Assembly: GCF_029256985.1 (NCBI RefSeq)
Contig: NZ_JARIDQ010000029.1
Location: 1-38,250, forward strand
Reading direction: 5' to 3'
From: Otariodibacter sp.
GTDB taxonomy: Bacteria > Pseudomonadota > Gammaproteobacteria > Enterobacterales > Pasteurellaceae
Length of the DNA: 38,250 nt
Each line of letters begins with the position of its first letter. Within the stretch, counting starts at the first letter, position 1. The notes below the pieces were generated by a model, which saw only the letters and a program-made list of their open reading frames with translations, searched no databases and was not told where the DNA came from. The position numbers and the translations under genes are program-made. Shown one piece after another: positions 8,576-19,426 of the stretch.

Positions 8576-8621
8576 TAATTCGTATTTTTTTCTTTTATGA
8601 ACATTTAATGTGGGAGATGTT

Positions 8622-10313
8622 ATGGCTATATCGCCTAAAATGTATCAAAATGTGAGTGATTTTTCCCCGCAAGCTACCGATGTTATTATCATTGGTGGAG
8701 GAGCAACTGGTGCTGGGATTGCTCGAGATTGTGCTTTGCGTGGTATCAACTGTATATTACTCGAACGTCGAGATATTGCGACTGGAGCAACAGGGCGTAA
8801 TCATGGTCTATTACACAGTGGAGCAAGATATGCTGTAAAAGATAGTGAATCTGCAAGAGAGTGTATCGAAGAGAACAAGATTTTACGCAAAATTGCTCGT
8901 CATTGTGTTGATGAAACAGAAGGCTTATTTATTACACTACCCGAAGATGATCTAAGTTATCAAAAAACTTTTATAGATGCTTGTTCAGCTTCTGGAATTG
9001 AGGCAATTGCCATCGATCCTAAGCTTGCTAAACATATGGAACCTTCTGTTAATCCAGATTTAGTTGGAGCTGTCGTAGTACCAGATGGTTCAATCGATCC
9101 ATTCCGTTTAACTGCTTCAAATATGATGGATGCAACAGAGAATGGGGCTAAAGTTTTTACCTATTGTGAAGTAAAAGGATTGATCCGAGAAGGCGGTAAA
9201 GTAATTGGAGTGAATGTTTATGATCACAAAAATCGTGTAGATCGCCAATTTTTTGCAGAAGTAGTGGTTAATGCTGGGGGAATTTGGGGACAAGGTATTG
9301 CAGAATATGCTGATTTAAAAATCAAAATGTTCCCAGCAAAAGGTGCGCTATTAGTTATGGGGCATCGTATCAATAAAATGGTTATCAATCGTTGTCGTAA
9401 TCCTGCTGATGCGGATATTTTAGTACCGGGTGATACCATTTGTGTGATAGGTACAACTTCAAGCCGTATTCCTTACGATCAAATTGATAATATGGAAGTC
9501 ACACCTGAAGAAGTTGATATTTTATTTAGAGAAGGTGAAAAATTAGCACCAAGTTTACGTCATACTCGTGTGTTACGAGCTTATGCTGGTGTTCGTCCAT
9601 TAGTAGCTTCCGATGATGATCCTTCAGGGCGTAATGTCAGTCGAGGAATTGTTTTACTTGATCACCAAGAACGTGATGGACTAGACGGTTTTATTACCAT
9701 CACAGGTGGTAAATTAATGACCTATCGCCTAATGGCAGAGTGGGCAACTGATCTGGTTTGTAAAAAATTGAATAAATCTGCTCGTTGTGTGACTGCTGAA
9801 AACGTATTACCAGGTTCAAATGAAAGTCGAGCGGAAACCAATAATAAAGTCATTTCATTACCAAGCACCATTCGTTACTCCGCTGTATATCGTCACGGTT
9901 CTCGTGCAACACGTTTACTCGATAAAGATCGTTTAGACCGTTCTCTAGTGTGTGAATGTGAAGCAGTAACTGCAGGTGAAGTACGTTATGCTATTGATGA
10001 ATTAAGTGTTAATAATTTGGTTGATCTTCGTCGTCGTACTCGTGTAGGAATGGGGACTTGTCAAGCTGAACTCTGTGCCTGTCGAGCTGCGGGTTTAATG
10101 ACTCGTTTTGATGTTGCTACACCACGTCAATCAACCACCCAATTAGCCTCTTTTATGGAAGAGCGTTGGCGAGGAATTGAGCCTATTGCGTGGGGTGATG
10201 CGATTCGAGAAGCCGATTTCACCAGTTGGATCTATTACAGCCTACTTGGTTTAAACGATGTTCAACCACTTGATCAACAAGCTCAGCAAGGGACGGATAA
10301 CAATGAATTTTGA
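8622..10313 (+). CDS. glpA: Anaerobic glycerol-3-phosphate dehydrogenase subunit A
   Basis: Catalytic flavoprotein subunit that oxidises glycerol-3-phosphate to dihydroxyacetone phosphate when oxygen is absent. I start it at ATG 8622 because GGGAG (8612-8616) lies 5 bases upstream; a GTG at 8610 in the same frame overlaps that ribosome site. The product has 563 residues. A Rossmann FAD motif [15 protein letters not shown] begins at residue 22. The DAO-type oxidoreductase domain continues to about residue 370. A C-terminal BFD-like iron-sulfur domain carries the cysteines of [12 protein letters not shown] and [11 protein letters not shown]. The stop overlaps the glpB start by 11 bases, indicating translational coupling. 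Identification is secure. Confidence 0.97.
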   Translation: MAISPKMYQNVSDFSPQATDVIIIGGGATGAGIARDCALRGINCILLERRDIATGATGRNHGLLHSGARYAVKDSESARECIEENKILRKIARHCVDETEGLFITLPEDDLSYQKTFIDACSASGIEAIAIDPKLAKHMEPSVNPDLVGAVVVPDGSIDPFRLTASNMMDATENGAKVFTYCEVKGLIREGGKVIGVNVYDHKNRVDRQFFAEVVVNAGGIWGQGIAEYADLKIKMFPAKGALLVMGHRINKMVINRCRNPADADILVPGDTICVIGTTSSRIPYDQIDNMEVTPEEVDILFREGEKLAPSLRHTRVLRAYAGVRPLVASDDDPSGRNVSRGIVLLDHQERDGLDGFITITGGKLMTYRLMAEWATDLVCKKLNKSARCVTAENVLPGSNESRAETNNKVISLPSTIRYSAVYRHGSRATRLLDKDRLDRSLVCECEAVTAGEVRYAIDELSVNNLVDLRRRTRVGMGTCQAELCACRAAGLMTRFDVATPRQSTTQLASFMEERWRGIEPIAWGDAIREADFTSWIYYSLLGLNDVQPLDQQAQQGTDNNEF

Positions 10314-11589
10314 TGTTGTAATTATTGGTGGCGGTCTAGCGGGATTAACTTGTGGGATTACGCTACAAGAACAAGGTAAACGTTGTGTGATCATCAACAA
10401 TGGTCAAGCAGCAATTGATTTCTCTTCAGGTTCAATGGACTTATTAAGTCGCTTACCAAGCGGTGAGATTGTGAATGAGTTTTGCAAATCTTATCCATTG
10501 TTACAGCAACAATTACCTGAACACCCTTATAGTTTAATTGGGGCAGAAAAAGTATTAGAAAAAGCCCAACAATTCGAACAGTTAGCTAAAGCGTTAAAAT
10601 TAGATTTAGAGGGTTCCACTCAAGCTAATCATTTTCGTGTAACGCCTTTGGGAGGATTGCGAGGCAGTTGGTTATCCCCAAACAGCGTACCAACTATACA
10701 AAATACAGAACAATTTCCGCATAAATCTATCGCTATTTTAGGCATTGAGGGTTATCACGATTTTCAACCTCAATTACTTGCGGAAAATTTAAAACAAAAT
10801 CCACAATTTGCACATTGTGAATTATCAACGGGTTATCTCAATATTCCTGAATTAGATCAGTTAAGAAATAACGCACGAGAATTTAGAAGTGTTAATATCG
10901 CACAACTGCTAGAACATAAATTAGCATTTAGAGATTTAATTGCAGAAATTCAACAATCTAGCAAAAATGCAGAAGCAATTTTCCTACCTGCTTGTTTTGG
11001 TTTAGATGATCAACGTTTCTTTAATCAACTAAAAGAGAAAGTAGGTAAAGCTATTTTTGAATTACCAACTTTACCACCCTCATTATTAGGTATCCGACAA
11101 CATAAACAATTACGTAATCGTTTTGAAATGTTGGGAGGTTTAATGCTGAATGGCGATAAAGCCGTTAAAGCAGATATTGAAAACGGCAAAGTTAGTCAAA
11201 TATTTACTTCTTTGCATCCAAATGATGCGATTAAAGCTGAACATTTTGTACTAGCTACAGGTAGCTTTTTCAGTAATGGATTAGTTGCTGAATTTGAACA
11301 AGTATTTGAACCTGTATTTAATGCTGATATTACAGGTTACAAAAATTTCGAGTCATCTAACCGCTTGTCTTGGACATATCAACGTTTTTCAGCTCCTCAG
11401 CCTTACCAATCGGCAGGTGTTACTATCAATGAACATTGCCAAGTAAAAGTGTCAGAACAGTTTATGGATAATTTATATGCTATAGGTAATGTTATTGGTG
11501 GCTCTAACAGTTTAGAACTAGGATGTGGTTCAGGAATTGCTGTTGTTACCGCATTATATGTAGCGGAACAAATCGGAGGTACAAAATGA
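10303..11589 (+). CDS. glpB: Anaerobic glycerol-3-phosphate dehydrogenase subunit B
   Basis: Second subunit of the GlpABC enzyme, thought to link the GlpA flavin to the membrane-bound GlpC. The frame is open from further upstream, but ATG 10303 gives the natural N-terminus [18 protein letters not shown], a dinucleotide-binding motif within the first 20 residues. The protein is then 428 residues, near the E. coli length (419). A second glycine-rich stretch, [17 protein letters not shown], lies near the C-terminus. It overlaps glpA by 11 bases and glpC by 4 (ATGA at 11586-11589). An uptake signal (ACCGCTTGT, 11360-11368) lies within the gene. Confidence 0.95.
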   Translation: MNFDVVIIGGGLAGLTCGITLQEQGKRCVIINNGQAAIDFSSGSMDLLSRLPSGEIVNEFCKSYPLLQQQLPEHPYSLIGAEKVLEKAQQFEQLAKALKLDLEGSTQANHFRVTPLGGLRGSWLSPNSVPTIQNTEQFPHKSIAILGIEGYHDFQPQLLAENLKQNPQFAHCELSTGYLNIPELDQLRNNAREFRSVNIAQLLEHKLAFRDLIAEIQQSSKNAEAIFLPACFGLDDQRFFNQLKEKVGKAIFELPTLPPSLLGIRQHKQLRNRFEMLGGLMLNGDKAVKADIENGKVSQIFTSLHPNDAIKAEHFVLATGSFFSNGLVAEFEQVFEPVFNADITGYKNFESSNRLSWTYQRFSAPQPYQSAGVTINEHCQVKVSEQFMDNLYAIGNVIGGSNSLELGCGSGIAVVTALYVAEQIGGTK

Positions 11590-12866
11590 ATCTTCAACAA
11601 TTAATTGACAGTGCACAACAACAAATGCTGTCAACCCCCACAATTCATCATAGTGGAATTGATGAGTCTTTTGAAAGTTGTATCAAATGTACAGCTTGTA
11701 CTGCCGTTTGTCCTGTTTCTAGACAAAATCCATTTTATCCGGGGCCTAAACAATCAGGTCCAGATGGAGAACGTCTACGTCTAAAAAGTGCTGAACTCTA
11801 CGATGAAGCATTAAAATATTGTACTAACTGTAAACGCTGTGAGGTAGCCTGTCCTTCTGATGTGAAGATAGGAGATTTGATTATTCGAGCAAGAAACAAT
11901 CATCTTGATCGTCAAAATAAGCCATTAATGCATAAATTGCGTGATGCAGTTCTAAGTAATACCGATATTATGGGTAAAATGAATACCCCATTAGCACCTA
12001 TCGTGAATGGTATTACAGGATTGAAAGCTACACGTTTTTTACTTGAGAAAACATTGAATGTTAGTCGTCATCGTACCTTACCAAAATATTCTTTTGGCTC
12101 TTTCAGAAATTGGTATTTAAAAAAAGAAGCTGAACGTCAATCTCTTTATAGAGAAAAAGTTGCTTATTATCATGGGTGTTATGTAAATTATAATAATCCG
12201 CAGTTAGGTAAAGATTTAATTGATGTTTTTAATGCAATGGATATTGGCGTTGTTCTACTTGAAAAAGAAAAATGTTGTGGCCTACCTTTATCAGTAAATG
12301 GCTTTCCTGATAAAGCAAAAAAATTAGCGAAATTCAACTTAACTGAGTTAGAAAAAGCAGTTGATAAAGAAATTGAGGTTGTAGGAACATCATCTAGTTG
12401 TACCATGAATTTACGCGATGAATATCATCATATTTTAGGAATGGATAATGCTAAGATCCGTCCACATATGAATATTGTTACGCAATACTTGTATCAACTA
12501 TTTAATTCAGGTAAGAAACCTAATTTTAAATCAATACCATTACGTGTTGCATATCATACTGCATGTCATGTGGATAAAGCAGGTTGGGCACCTTATACTT
12601 TAGATGTTTTAAAACATATTCCTGATCTTGAAATCGTTATGTTACCATCACAATGTTGTGGTATTGCAGGAACTTATGGTTTCAAATCAGAAAATTATGA
12701 GGTGTCTCAAGCAATTGGTAATCCACTTTTCGAACATATTAATAATGGTGGCTTTGACTTCGTTGTTTCAGAATGTGAGACTTGTAAATGGCAAATAGAT
12801 ATGTCTACTAAATTGACTTGTTTGCATCCGATTACATTGCTGGCAATGGCATTAGATAGAGCATAA
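11586..12866 (+). CDS. glpC: Anaerobic glycerol-3-phosphate dehydrogenase subunit C
   Basis: Membrane-anchoring iron-sulfur subunit that passes electrons from GlpAB to quinones. ATG 11586 is preceded by a strong GGAGGT (11576-11581) and shares ATGA with the glpB stop. The product has 426 residues. Two ferredoxin-type 4Fe-4S motifs are present, with cysteines 32, 35, 38, 42 ([12 protein letters not shown]) and 79, 82, 85, 89 ([12 protein letters not shown]). Two CCG domains typical of heterodisulfide-reductase-like subunits follow, each with a Cys-Cys-Gly: EKCCGLPL and [11 protein letters not shown]. There is no real transmembrane helix, as in other GlpC proteins, so attachment is probably peripheral. 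It ends the operon; only a weak hairpin (12926-12962) follows. Confidence 0.96.
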   Translation: MNLQQLIDSAQQQMLSTPTIHHSGIDESFESCIKCTACTAVCPVSRQNPFYPGPKQSGPDGERLRLKSAELYDEALKYCTNCKRCEVACPSDVKIGDLIIRARNNHLDRQNKPLMHKLRDAVLSNTDIMGKMNTPLAPIVNGITGLKATRFLLEKTLNVSRHRTLPKYSFGSFRNWYLKKEAERQSLYREKVAYYHGCYVNYNNPQLGKDLIDVFNAMDIGVVLLEKEKCCGLPLSVNGFPDKAKKLAKFNLTELEKAVDKEIEVVGTSSSCTMNLRDEYHHILGMDNAKIRPHMNIVTQYLYQLFNSGKKPNFKSIPLRVAYHTACHVDKAGWAPYTLDVLKHIPDLEIVMLPSQCCGIAGTYGFKSENYEVSQAIGNPLFEHINNGGFDFVVSECETCKWQIDMSTKLTCLHPITLLAMALDRA

Positions 12867-13224
12867 AATATAATGAAAATAAGTATCTAATTTAACTTGG
12901 TCCAAAGAAGTTAGATTATTATTTTAGGGGTTGTGTTCGACATTGTATTGAATTTAACCCCTTTAATTTAATTGTATCTATTTTTCATAGTAGATCACCC
13001 TAGATATTTAGATTCAAACTCATTTATACTTTCCTTGAGATAAGCATTCAGCTATTGGCTAATTATATAAAAACTTAGTAGCTCAAATTTTAGAGCTTAC
13101 TATTAAAAATAACTTGTACAATTATTAGTTTTTTATCGTCTATTCCCTCATACCAAATTATTATTTAAGCTCTATTTATGAACTATTTTATTTAGAATAG
13201 TTAAAATAATTATATATAAAAATT
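12867..13224. other. Gene-free stretch between glpC and the decayed IS
   Basis: No coding region with a credible start is visible on either strand. AGGGGTT (12926-12932) pairs with AACCCCT (12956-12962) over a 23-base loop and could be a weak glpC terminator. Small hairpins lie at 13076-13102 (TAGTAGCTC with GAGCTTACTA, one bulge) and 13181-13202 (AACTATT with AATAGTT). The AT-rich sequence carries many stops and resembles decayed DNA. Confidence 0.5.
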
Positions 13225-13686
13225 GAGTAGTCCTAGGTAACAACTAAAAATCCCATTTAGGTTAATATACCAATATGAGGAAAAGTTGTTTAAGCTAGTA
13301 TAAATAAAACTACCATTGATTTTATTCCCATCGACTAAGACTACTTATCTATCAACAGCAGTTCAAATTTAGAAATATTTGACAGTGAAATAAAGTGAAC
13401 GAAAGCTATTTTGGTAGTGTTAGCAAAGATAAACTAGGTTGTAGAGTAACAGATAAAAGATCTATATTCTGGTTATTGAAAAGTAATGGAAAAGTTTATA
13501 CTGTTGCAGTACTTGATACATAATCAGCGACTAGATTACTTATCATTCGTGATTCGTGAAAAAGTAACGCCTAACAGTACATTATTTATACTCATTTTCT
13601 CATTAATCACAGCAACTTAACGGTTCAAATTTATATTTTAAAATAGTTAGTTAAGAGTAATTTAGCTTAGTTACCTAAGACTATTC
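13225..13686 (+). mobile_element. Decayed IS1595-family (IS1016-type) insertion sequence
   Basis: Terminal inverted repeats are still readable: GAGTAGTCCTAGGTAAC (13225-13241) and GTTACCTAAGACTATTC (13670-13686), 15 of 17 matching when one is reversed. They enclose a shattered IS1016-type transposase frame. At 462 bp the element is well short of a normal IS1016-like element (about 0.7 kb, from memory), so internal DNA has been lost. TAAAAATT (13217-13224) and TAAAAATATT (13691-13700) might be traces of a target duplication, but both are simple AT sequence. The termini differ from those of the copy at the left edge (GGCTAATCTATGTCAGCCCC), so it is a related element, not the same one. Confidence 0.75.
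13275..13645 (+). pseudogene. IS1595-family transposase remnant
   Basis: Pieces of one IS1016-type transposase can be read in order in shifting frames. From ATG 13275 comes MRKSCLS-stop-YK, matching the usual MRKSRLSQYK start. A frame change and deletion follow, then NKTT and NLEIFDSEI (usually NLEIFDGEIE). After another shift comes VNESYFGSVSKDK, matching DESYFGG with the first catalytic Asp changed to Asn. Then FWLLKSNGKVYTVAVLDT runs to a stop, and the last pieces are YTH and FLINHS, corresponding to YTD and FRINHS with the DNA between them deleted. The C-terminal HINGIENFW region is gone. At least four stops and several frameshifts make this non-functional. Confidence 0.8.
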
Positions 13687-13772
13687 CAGCTAAAAATATT
13701 AAAACAGACAAAATGATTATAATTTAAGCTAATAAAAAATAGCTTATTGATTATAATATAAGCGTTTAAATT

Positions 13773-14081
13773 TGTGGATAACTAGTATTTTAGTTGTTTT
13801 TATCTTGAGATTTATTCAATAATAACTATCTATTTTTTTATACCTGTGGATAACTACACTATTTATCCACAATCTTATTGATATCTTAATTGATCTTTTT
13901 TACATCTTTCTTTTAATATAACTTATTGATTTTTATTCAATATAGTTAGTTATCCTTTTAAAAGGCTAATACTAATAAAAAAAATAATAAAGATCTATAT
14001 ATAAAGATCTTATATTAATTAGATCCTTTTTTTCGATCCATTAAAAGATCTGAAATAGCTTTTTCAAGATCCTTTTTTTTC
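13773..14081. other. oriC: Probable chromosomal replication origin oriC
   Basis: Three perfect DnaA boxes are present: TGTGGATAA at 13773-13781 and 13845-13853, and TTATCCACA at 13863-13871. To their right is an AT-rich unwinding region with seven GATC Dam sites in about 180 bp (13892, 13992, 14006, 14022, 14035, 14047, 14068). 13-mer-like repeats include GATCTTTTTTACA (13892), GATCCTTTTTTTC (14022) and GATCCTTTTTTTTC (14068), close to the E. coli GATCTNTTNTTTT. As in E. coli, the 13-mers lie next to mnmG (gidA), which is transcribed away, and the DnaA boxes lie farther off. The box nearest the 13-mers and the most distal one have the orientations of E. coli R1 and R4. The boundaries are approximate, and no IHF or Fis site was convincingly found. 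Confidence 0.85.
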
Positions 14082-14090
14082 AGGTAGAAT
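14062..14090 (+). promoter_or_regulatory. Candidate mnmG promoter inside the origin unwinding region
   Basis: TTTCAA (14062-14067) and TAGAAT (14085-14090) are 17 bases apart, about 35 bases before the mnmG ATG. The spacer contains the last 13-mer and a GATC site (14068-14071), so Dam methylation state could influence it. The -35 element is weak. Confidence 0.35.
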
Positions 14091-14125
14091 TTACTCAGAT
14101 TTTTTAGGAATTTAAAAGGCTATAT

Positions 14126-16015
14126 ATGATTTACAATGAAATATACGATGTTATCGTTGTAGGTGGAGGCCATGCTGGTACAGAAGCAGCCCTTGCCCCA
14201 GCGAGAATGGGTTTAAAAACACTTTTATTAACACACAATGTAGATACACTCGGCCAAATGTCTTGTAACCCAGCTATTGGAGGGATCGGTAAAGGACATT
14301 TAGTTAAAGAGATCGATGCTATGGGCGGGTTAATGGCGAAAGCTACTGACTCAGCAGGGATTCAATTTAGAACCTTAAATAGCAGTAAAGGACCAGCAGT
14401 TAGAGCAACTCGAGCTCAAGCCGATAGAGTCTTATATAGACAAGCGGTAAGAACAGCATTAGAAAATCAACAAAATTTAGATATTTTCCAACAAGAAGTC
14501 GTTGATATTTTAATTGAAAATAATCGAGCTGTCGGTGCTGTAACTAAAATGGGTCTAACCTTTAAAGCTCGATCTGTTGTTTTAACAGCAGGAACATTCT
14601 TAGCGGGTAAGATCCATATTGGTTTAGATAATTATGCAGGGGGTCGTGCAGGCGATCCTGCTGCAACTATGCTTGCATCAAGATTAAGAGAGTTAAACTT
14701 ACGTGTTGATCGTTTAAAAACAGGTACTCCGCCAAGATTAGATGCGAGAACAATAGATTTTTCAGTCTTAGCACAGCAACACGGTGATAAAGATTTACCG
14801 GTATTTTCATTTATGGGATCGGTTGATCAACACCCTCGTCAAATACCTTGTTATATTACGCATACAAACGAACAAACTCACGATCTTATTCGTAATAGTT
14901 TAGATCGTAGTCCAATGTACACAGGGATAATTGAAGGGATTGGACCACGATATTGCCCTTCGATCGAAGATAAAGTAATGCGTTTTAGCGATCGCAATAG
15001 CCATCAGATCTATTTAGAGCCAGAAGGACTAAACACGATCGAAGTTTATCCAAATGGTATTTCAACCAGTTTACCTTTTGATGTGCAAATGGGTATCGTC
15101 CATTCAATGAAAGGCTTAGAAAATACCCGTATAGTTAAACCAGGCTATGCGATTGAGTATGATTACTTCGATCCTCGTGATTTAAAACCAACCTTAGAAA
15201 CAAAAGCCATTGATGGATTATTCTTCGCAGGTCAAATTAATGGTACAACAGGGTATGAGGAAGCCGGCGCACAAGGTTTGCTAGCAGGTATTAATGCTGG
15301 TTTACAAGTACAAGGTAAAGATGCTTGGTTCCCAACTCGAGATCAAGCTTATACTGGCGTGCTTGTTGATGATCTCTGTACATTAGGTACAAAAGAGCCT
15401 TACCGTGTATTCACTTCTCGTGCTGAATATCGTTTATTACTTCGTGAAGATAACGCTGATATCCGTTTAACACCAATTGCTCATAAACTGGGATTGATTG
15501 ATGATGCTCGTTGGGCGAGATTCAATCAAAAAGTGGAAAATATTGAAAAAGAACGTGAACGCTTAAAACAAATTTGGGTACACCAACAAACTGCAAATTT
15601 AAGTGAAATCAATTCATTACTGAATACTCCATTGACTCGAGAAGCGAGTGGTGAAGACTTATTACGTCGTCCTGAAGTTAATTATGATGCTTTAACCCAA
15701 ATAGAACCTTTTGCTCCAACTTTAGATGATAAGCAAGCGGCTGAACAGGTTGAAATCGCAATTAAATACCAAGGATATATTGAGCATCAATATCAAGAAA
15801 TTGAACGCCATAAACGTCACGAGAATACTCTGATCCCAGCAGAATTTGATTATGATAAAGTGGAAAGCTTATCTAATGAAGTACGAGCGAAATTAGTAGA
15901 GCATCGTCCTGTTTCTATTGGACAAGCTTCTCGTATTTCAGGTATAACTCCTGCTGCAATTTCTATTTTATTGGTCGCATTAAAGAAACAAGGCATGTTA
16001 AAACGTGGCGAATAA
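14126..16015 (+). CDS. mnmG: tRNA uridine-5-carboxymethylaminomethyl modification enzyme MnmG (GidA)
   Basis: FAD protein that, with MnmE, makes the carboxymethylaminomethyl group on U34 of several tRNAs, using methylenetetrahydrofolate and glycine. The length of 629 residues is normal for the family. The FAD-binding motif [20 protein letters not shown] starts at about residue 9. The family signatures [27 protein letters not shown] and [17 protein letters not shown] are intact, as is the C-terminal GidA-associated domain ending in [13 protein letters not shown], which contacts MnmE and tRNA. The gene borders oriC, as in many gammaproteobacteria. rsmG follows 18 bases downstream, probably as an operon. 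An uptake signal lies at 14440-14448. Confidence 0.98.
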   Translation: MIYNEIYDVIVVGGGHAGTEAALAPARMGLKTLLLTHNVDTLGQMSCNPAIGGIGKGHLVKEIDAMGGLMAKATDSAGIQFRTLNSSKGPAVRATRAQADRVLYRQAVRTALENQQNLDIFQQEVVDILIENNRAVGAVTKMGLTFKARSVVLTAGTFLAGKIHIGLDNYAGGRAGDPAATMLASRLRELNLRVDRLKTGTPPRLDARTIDFSVLAQQHGDKDLPVFSFMGSVDQHPRQIPCYITHTNEQTHDLIRNSLDRSPMYTGIIEGIGPRYCPSIEDKVMRFSDRNSHQIYLEPEGLNTIEVYPNGISTSLPFDVQMGIVHSMKGLENTRIVKPGYAIEYDYFDPRDLKPTLETKAIDGLFFAGQINGTTGYEEAGAQGLLAGINAGLQVQGKDAWFPTRDQAYTGVLVDDLCTLGTKEPYRVFTSRAEYRLLLREDNADIRLTPIAHKLGLIDDARWARFNQKVENIEKERERLKQIWVHQQTANLSEINSLLNTPLTREASGEDLLRRPEVNYDALTQIEPFAPTLDDKQAAEQVEIAIKYQGYIEHQYQEIERHKRHENTLIPAEFDYDKVESLSNEVRAKLVEHRPVSIGQASRISGITPAAISILLVALKKQGMLKRGE

Positions 16016-16033
16016 TCAAAAGGAAATTGTAAA

Positions 16034-16651
16034 ATGTTAGCTAAATTAGACCGCTTGTTATTGCAAGCGGATATATCTCTAACTGATCAACAAAAACAAC
16101 AATTAGTCGATTTTGTTCAATTGCTCGATAAATGGAATAAGGCTTATAACTTAACTTCTGTGCGTGATCCAAATGAAATGTTAGTAAAACATATTATGGA
16201 TAGTTTAGTTGTAAGTCCTTACTTACAAGGTAATTCTTTTATTGATGTAGGAACAGGTCCTGGACTTCCGGGCATTCCTTTAGCTATTGCTAATCCCGAT
16301 AAACATTTTATTTTATTAGATAGTCTTGGTAAGCGAATTCGTTTTATTCAGCAAGCATTACTGAAATTAGGCATTAAAAATGTTACGCCAGTACAAAGCC
16401 GAGTAGAAGAATATACAGAACAGCAATTTGATGGTGTATTAAGCCGAGCCTTTGCATCATTAAATGACATGGTTAATTGGTGCTACCACTTACCAAATGA
16501 AAATGGACAGTTTTATGCTCTTAAGGGTATTTATCATAATGAGGAATTATCAGAGATAGATAAGCCTATAATTGTATCCGAGCTCATAAAATTGGAAGTA
16601 CCTGAATTGATTGGAGAAAGGCATTTGATTATTTTATCCAAGTCTGAGTAG
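16034..16651 (+). CDS. rsmG: 16S rRNA (guanine-527 N7)-methyltransferase RsmG (GidB)
   Basis: Methylates N7 of G527 in 16S rRNA with S-adenosylmethionine; loss gives low-level streptomycin resistance in other bacteria. The 205-residue length is typical. The SAM-binding loop [16 protein letters not shown] is at residues 69-84, followed by [14 protein letters not shown] and the catalytic-region sequence VLSRAFASL. An AAAGGA ribosome site lies before the ATG. The start of the gene contains a near-palindromic pair of uptake signals (ACCGCTTGT at 16050-16058, then GCAAGCGG). It is the last gene before the separate atp promoter. Confidence 0.96.
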   Translation: MLAKLDRLLLQADISLTDQQKQQLVDFVQLLDKWNKAYNLTSVRDPNEMLVKHIMDSLVVSPYLQGNSFIDVGTGPGLPGIPLAIANPDKHFILLDSLGKRIRFIQQALLKLGIKNVTPVQSRVEEYTEQQFDGVLSRAFASLNDMVNWCYHLPNENGQFYALKGIYHNEELSEIDKPIIVSELIKLEVPELIGERHLIILSKSE

Positions 16652-16715
16652 ATAATATATTTGTCTATTTTTATTAATAATGTTAAGTAGCACACATTTT
16701 TATTCATTTTATCAG

Positions 16716-16744
16716 TTGGAATGCTACTGTAAAAAACGTATAAT
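16716..16744 (+). promoter_or_regulatory. Predicted sigma70 promoter of the atp operon
   Basis: TTGGAA (16716-16721) and a perfect TATAAT (16739-16744) are 17 bases apart. The start would be near 16751, leaving a leader of about 80 bases before atpI. It lies in the rsmG-atpI gap, where E. coli also has its atp promoter. Confidence 0.65.
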
Positions 16745-16833
16745 TGACAAGATTTTGCTCGTGTAACTTTTGGTTTTGTACAGTGTGGCAATAGTTATCT
16801 TTTTGATTTCTTTTTGTAAAAAATTAGGTGAAT

Positions 16834-17220
16834 ATGTCTACTGTTATTAATCAGGCAAAAATTTTCCATAAGAAAGCGCTTAGTATTGAGATAGTTATTT
16901 TTTTAATTTCTTTTTTATTTTCGTTTTTATGGGTAAATTTAAGCAGTTCTATTTCCCTGTTTCTTGGGGAAGTTGCAGGGTTATTACCTCATTTTTTGTT
17001 TTTTCTTTGGTTTTTCTCAAAAAAAAGTCAGAAAAATAAAAATAAAATGGTTGTTCTGTTTTGTGGAGAAGGAATAAAATGGGGATCTACGATTATATTG
17101 ATAGTTCTCTTTTTTAAATTTTTCATTAATATGAATATAGTTGCTTTTTTTGTCGGTTACTTTTTTATTTTATTATTGAATAGTTTGCTACCAATATATT
17201 TAAAAATTCGTGCAAAATAA
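16834..17220 (+). CDS. atpI: ATP synthase protein I (AtpI)
   Basis: Small membrane protein at the head of the atp operon, thought to help assemble the c-ring. I start at ATG 16834 (MSTVINQAK), preceded by TTAGGTG; a GTG at 16828 in frame lies within that ribosome site. This gives 128 residues. Four hydrophobic segments are visible, at roughly residues 20-40, 45-61, 72-97 and 98-118. The sequence is poorly conserved, as is normal for AtpI, so identity rests on position, length and topology. atpB follows after 28 bases. Confidence 0.85.
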   Translation: MSTVINQAKIFHKKALSIEIVIFLISFLFSFLWVNLSSSISLFLGEVAGLLPHFLFFLWFFSKKSQKNKNKMVVLFCGEGIKWGSTIILIVLFFKFFINMNIVAFFVGYFFILLLNSLLPIYLKIRAK

Positions 17221-17245
17221 CTCTCTTTTAATTTCAAAAGGATGA

Positions 17246-18040
<795 letters not shown>

Positions 18041-18070
18041 TTTTTATTTTACTTAAACATGGGGTCATAA

Positions 18071-18355
<285 letters not shown>

Positions 18356-18396
18356 TATAGAATTGTTATTTTCCACTATAAACGAAGGAGGATGTT

Positions 18397-18867
18397 GTGA
18401 ATTTAAATGCAACATTAATTGGCCAACTTATAGCATTCGTACTATTTGTGTTATTTTGTATGAAATTTGTTTGGCCTCCGCTTATCAGTGCAATCGAAAC
18501 TCGTCAAGCTAATATTGCTGATGCGTTAGCAAGTGCTGAAAAAGCGAAACAAGAGCAAGCAGATACTAAGGTATTGGTTGATAAAGAACTTGCTAAAGCT
18601 CGAGAAGAAGCTCAACATATTATTGATTTAGCAAATAAGCGTCGTAATGAAATTTTAGAATCTGTTCAAACTGAAGCAGAAGCTGAAAAAGCAAAAATTA
18701 TTGAGCAAGGTTATGCTGAAGTTGAAAGTGAGCGTAAACGTGTTCAAGAAGAGCTTCGTCAAAAAGTGGCTGTACTAGCTGTTGCTGGTGCAGAAAAAAT
18801 TGTGGGACGTACTGTTGATGCAGCGGCTAACAATGACATTATTAACAAGCTTGTTGCAGAACTATAA
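18397..18867 (+). CDS. atpF: F1Fo ATP synthase subunit b
   Basis: Peripheral stalk subunit: one N-terminal transmembrane helix (residues 6-28) followed by a long charged helix (about 30-140) that dimerises and holds delta against the c-ring torque. It has 156 residues, the same length as E. coli. The start is GTG 18397, as in E. coli atpF. It is supported by a perfect AAGGAGG (18385-18391) 5 bases upstream and by the conserved beginning [10 protein letters not shown]. The tail [20 protein letters not shown] is the delta-binding end. Confidence 0.97.
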   Translation: MNLNATLIGQLIAFVLFVLFCMKFVWPPLISAIETRQANIADALASAEKAKQEQADTKVLVDKELAKAREEAQHIIDLANKRRNEILESVQTEAEAEKAKIIEQGYAEVESERKRVQEELRQKVAVLAVAGAEKIVGRTVDAAANNDIINKLVAEL

Positions 18868-18880
18868 TTAAGGGGGGCAG

Positions 18881-19414
18881 ATGTCAGAATTAACTACAAT
18901 AGCTCGCCCCTATGCTAAAGCAGTTTTTGATTTTGCTTTAGAACAGAGTCAGTTGGATAAATGGCAAGAAATGTTACAATTTTCAGCGTTAGTTGCTGAA
19001 AATGAAGAGGTGGTAGCTTTTATTAACTCTTCTCTTTCCTCGACTCAAATTGCAGATATTTTTATTGCTATTTGTGCCGAACAACTAGACCAATATGGGC
19101 AAAATTTCATTCGTATTATGGCTGAAAATAAACGCTTAATTGCGCTACCTTCGGTATTAAACGCATTTCTTGAATTACGTTCAGAACATGATTCAACCAA
19201 AAATGTTGAAGTTGTTTCTGCAACAAAATTAAGTAAAGCACAAACCACCAAAATTGTCACTGCGATGGAAAAGCGACTTAATTGCAAAGTTAGTTTAGTT
19301 TCTCATGTAGATAAATCATTACTAGCAGGTATTATTATTCGTTATGATGATACCGTTATTGATGCAAGTAGTCGTGGGCAGTTAAATCGTTTAGCAACTG
19401 AGTTGTGCTTGTAA
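18881..19414 (+). CDS. atpH: F1Fo ATP synthase subunit delta
   Basis: Connects the b stalk to the top of the alpha3beta3 head. The 177-residue length equals the E. coli subunit. The N-terminal helical domain opens with [15 protein letters not shown], and the C-terminal signature [25 protein letters not shown] is at the end. A very strong AAGGGGGG ribosome site precedes the ATG; the gap to atpF is 13 bases and to atpA 12. Confidence 0.97.
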   Translation: MSELTTIARPYAKAVFDFALEQSQLDKWQEMLQFSALVAENEEVVAFINSSLSSTQIADIFIAICAEQLDQYGQNFIRIMAENKRLIALPSVLNAFLELRSEHDSTKNVEVVSATKLSKAQTTKIVTAMEKRLNCKVSLVSHVDKSLLAGIIIRYDDTVIDASSRGQLNRLATELCL

Positions 19415-19426
19415 GAGGAATAAAAA

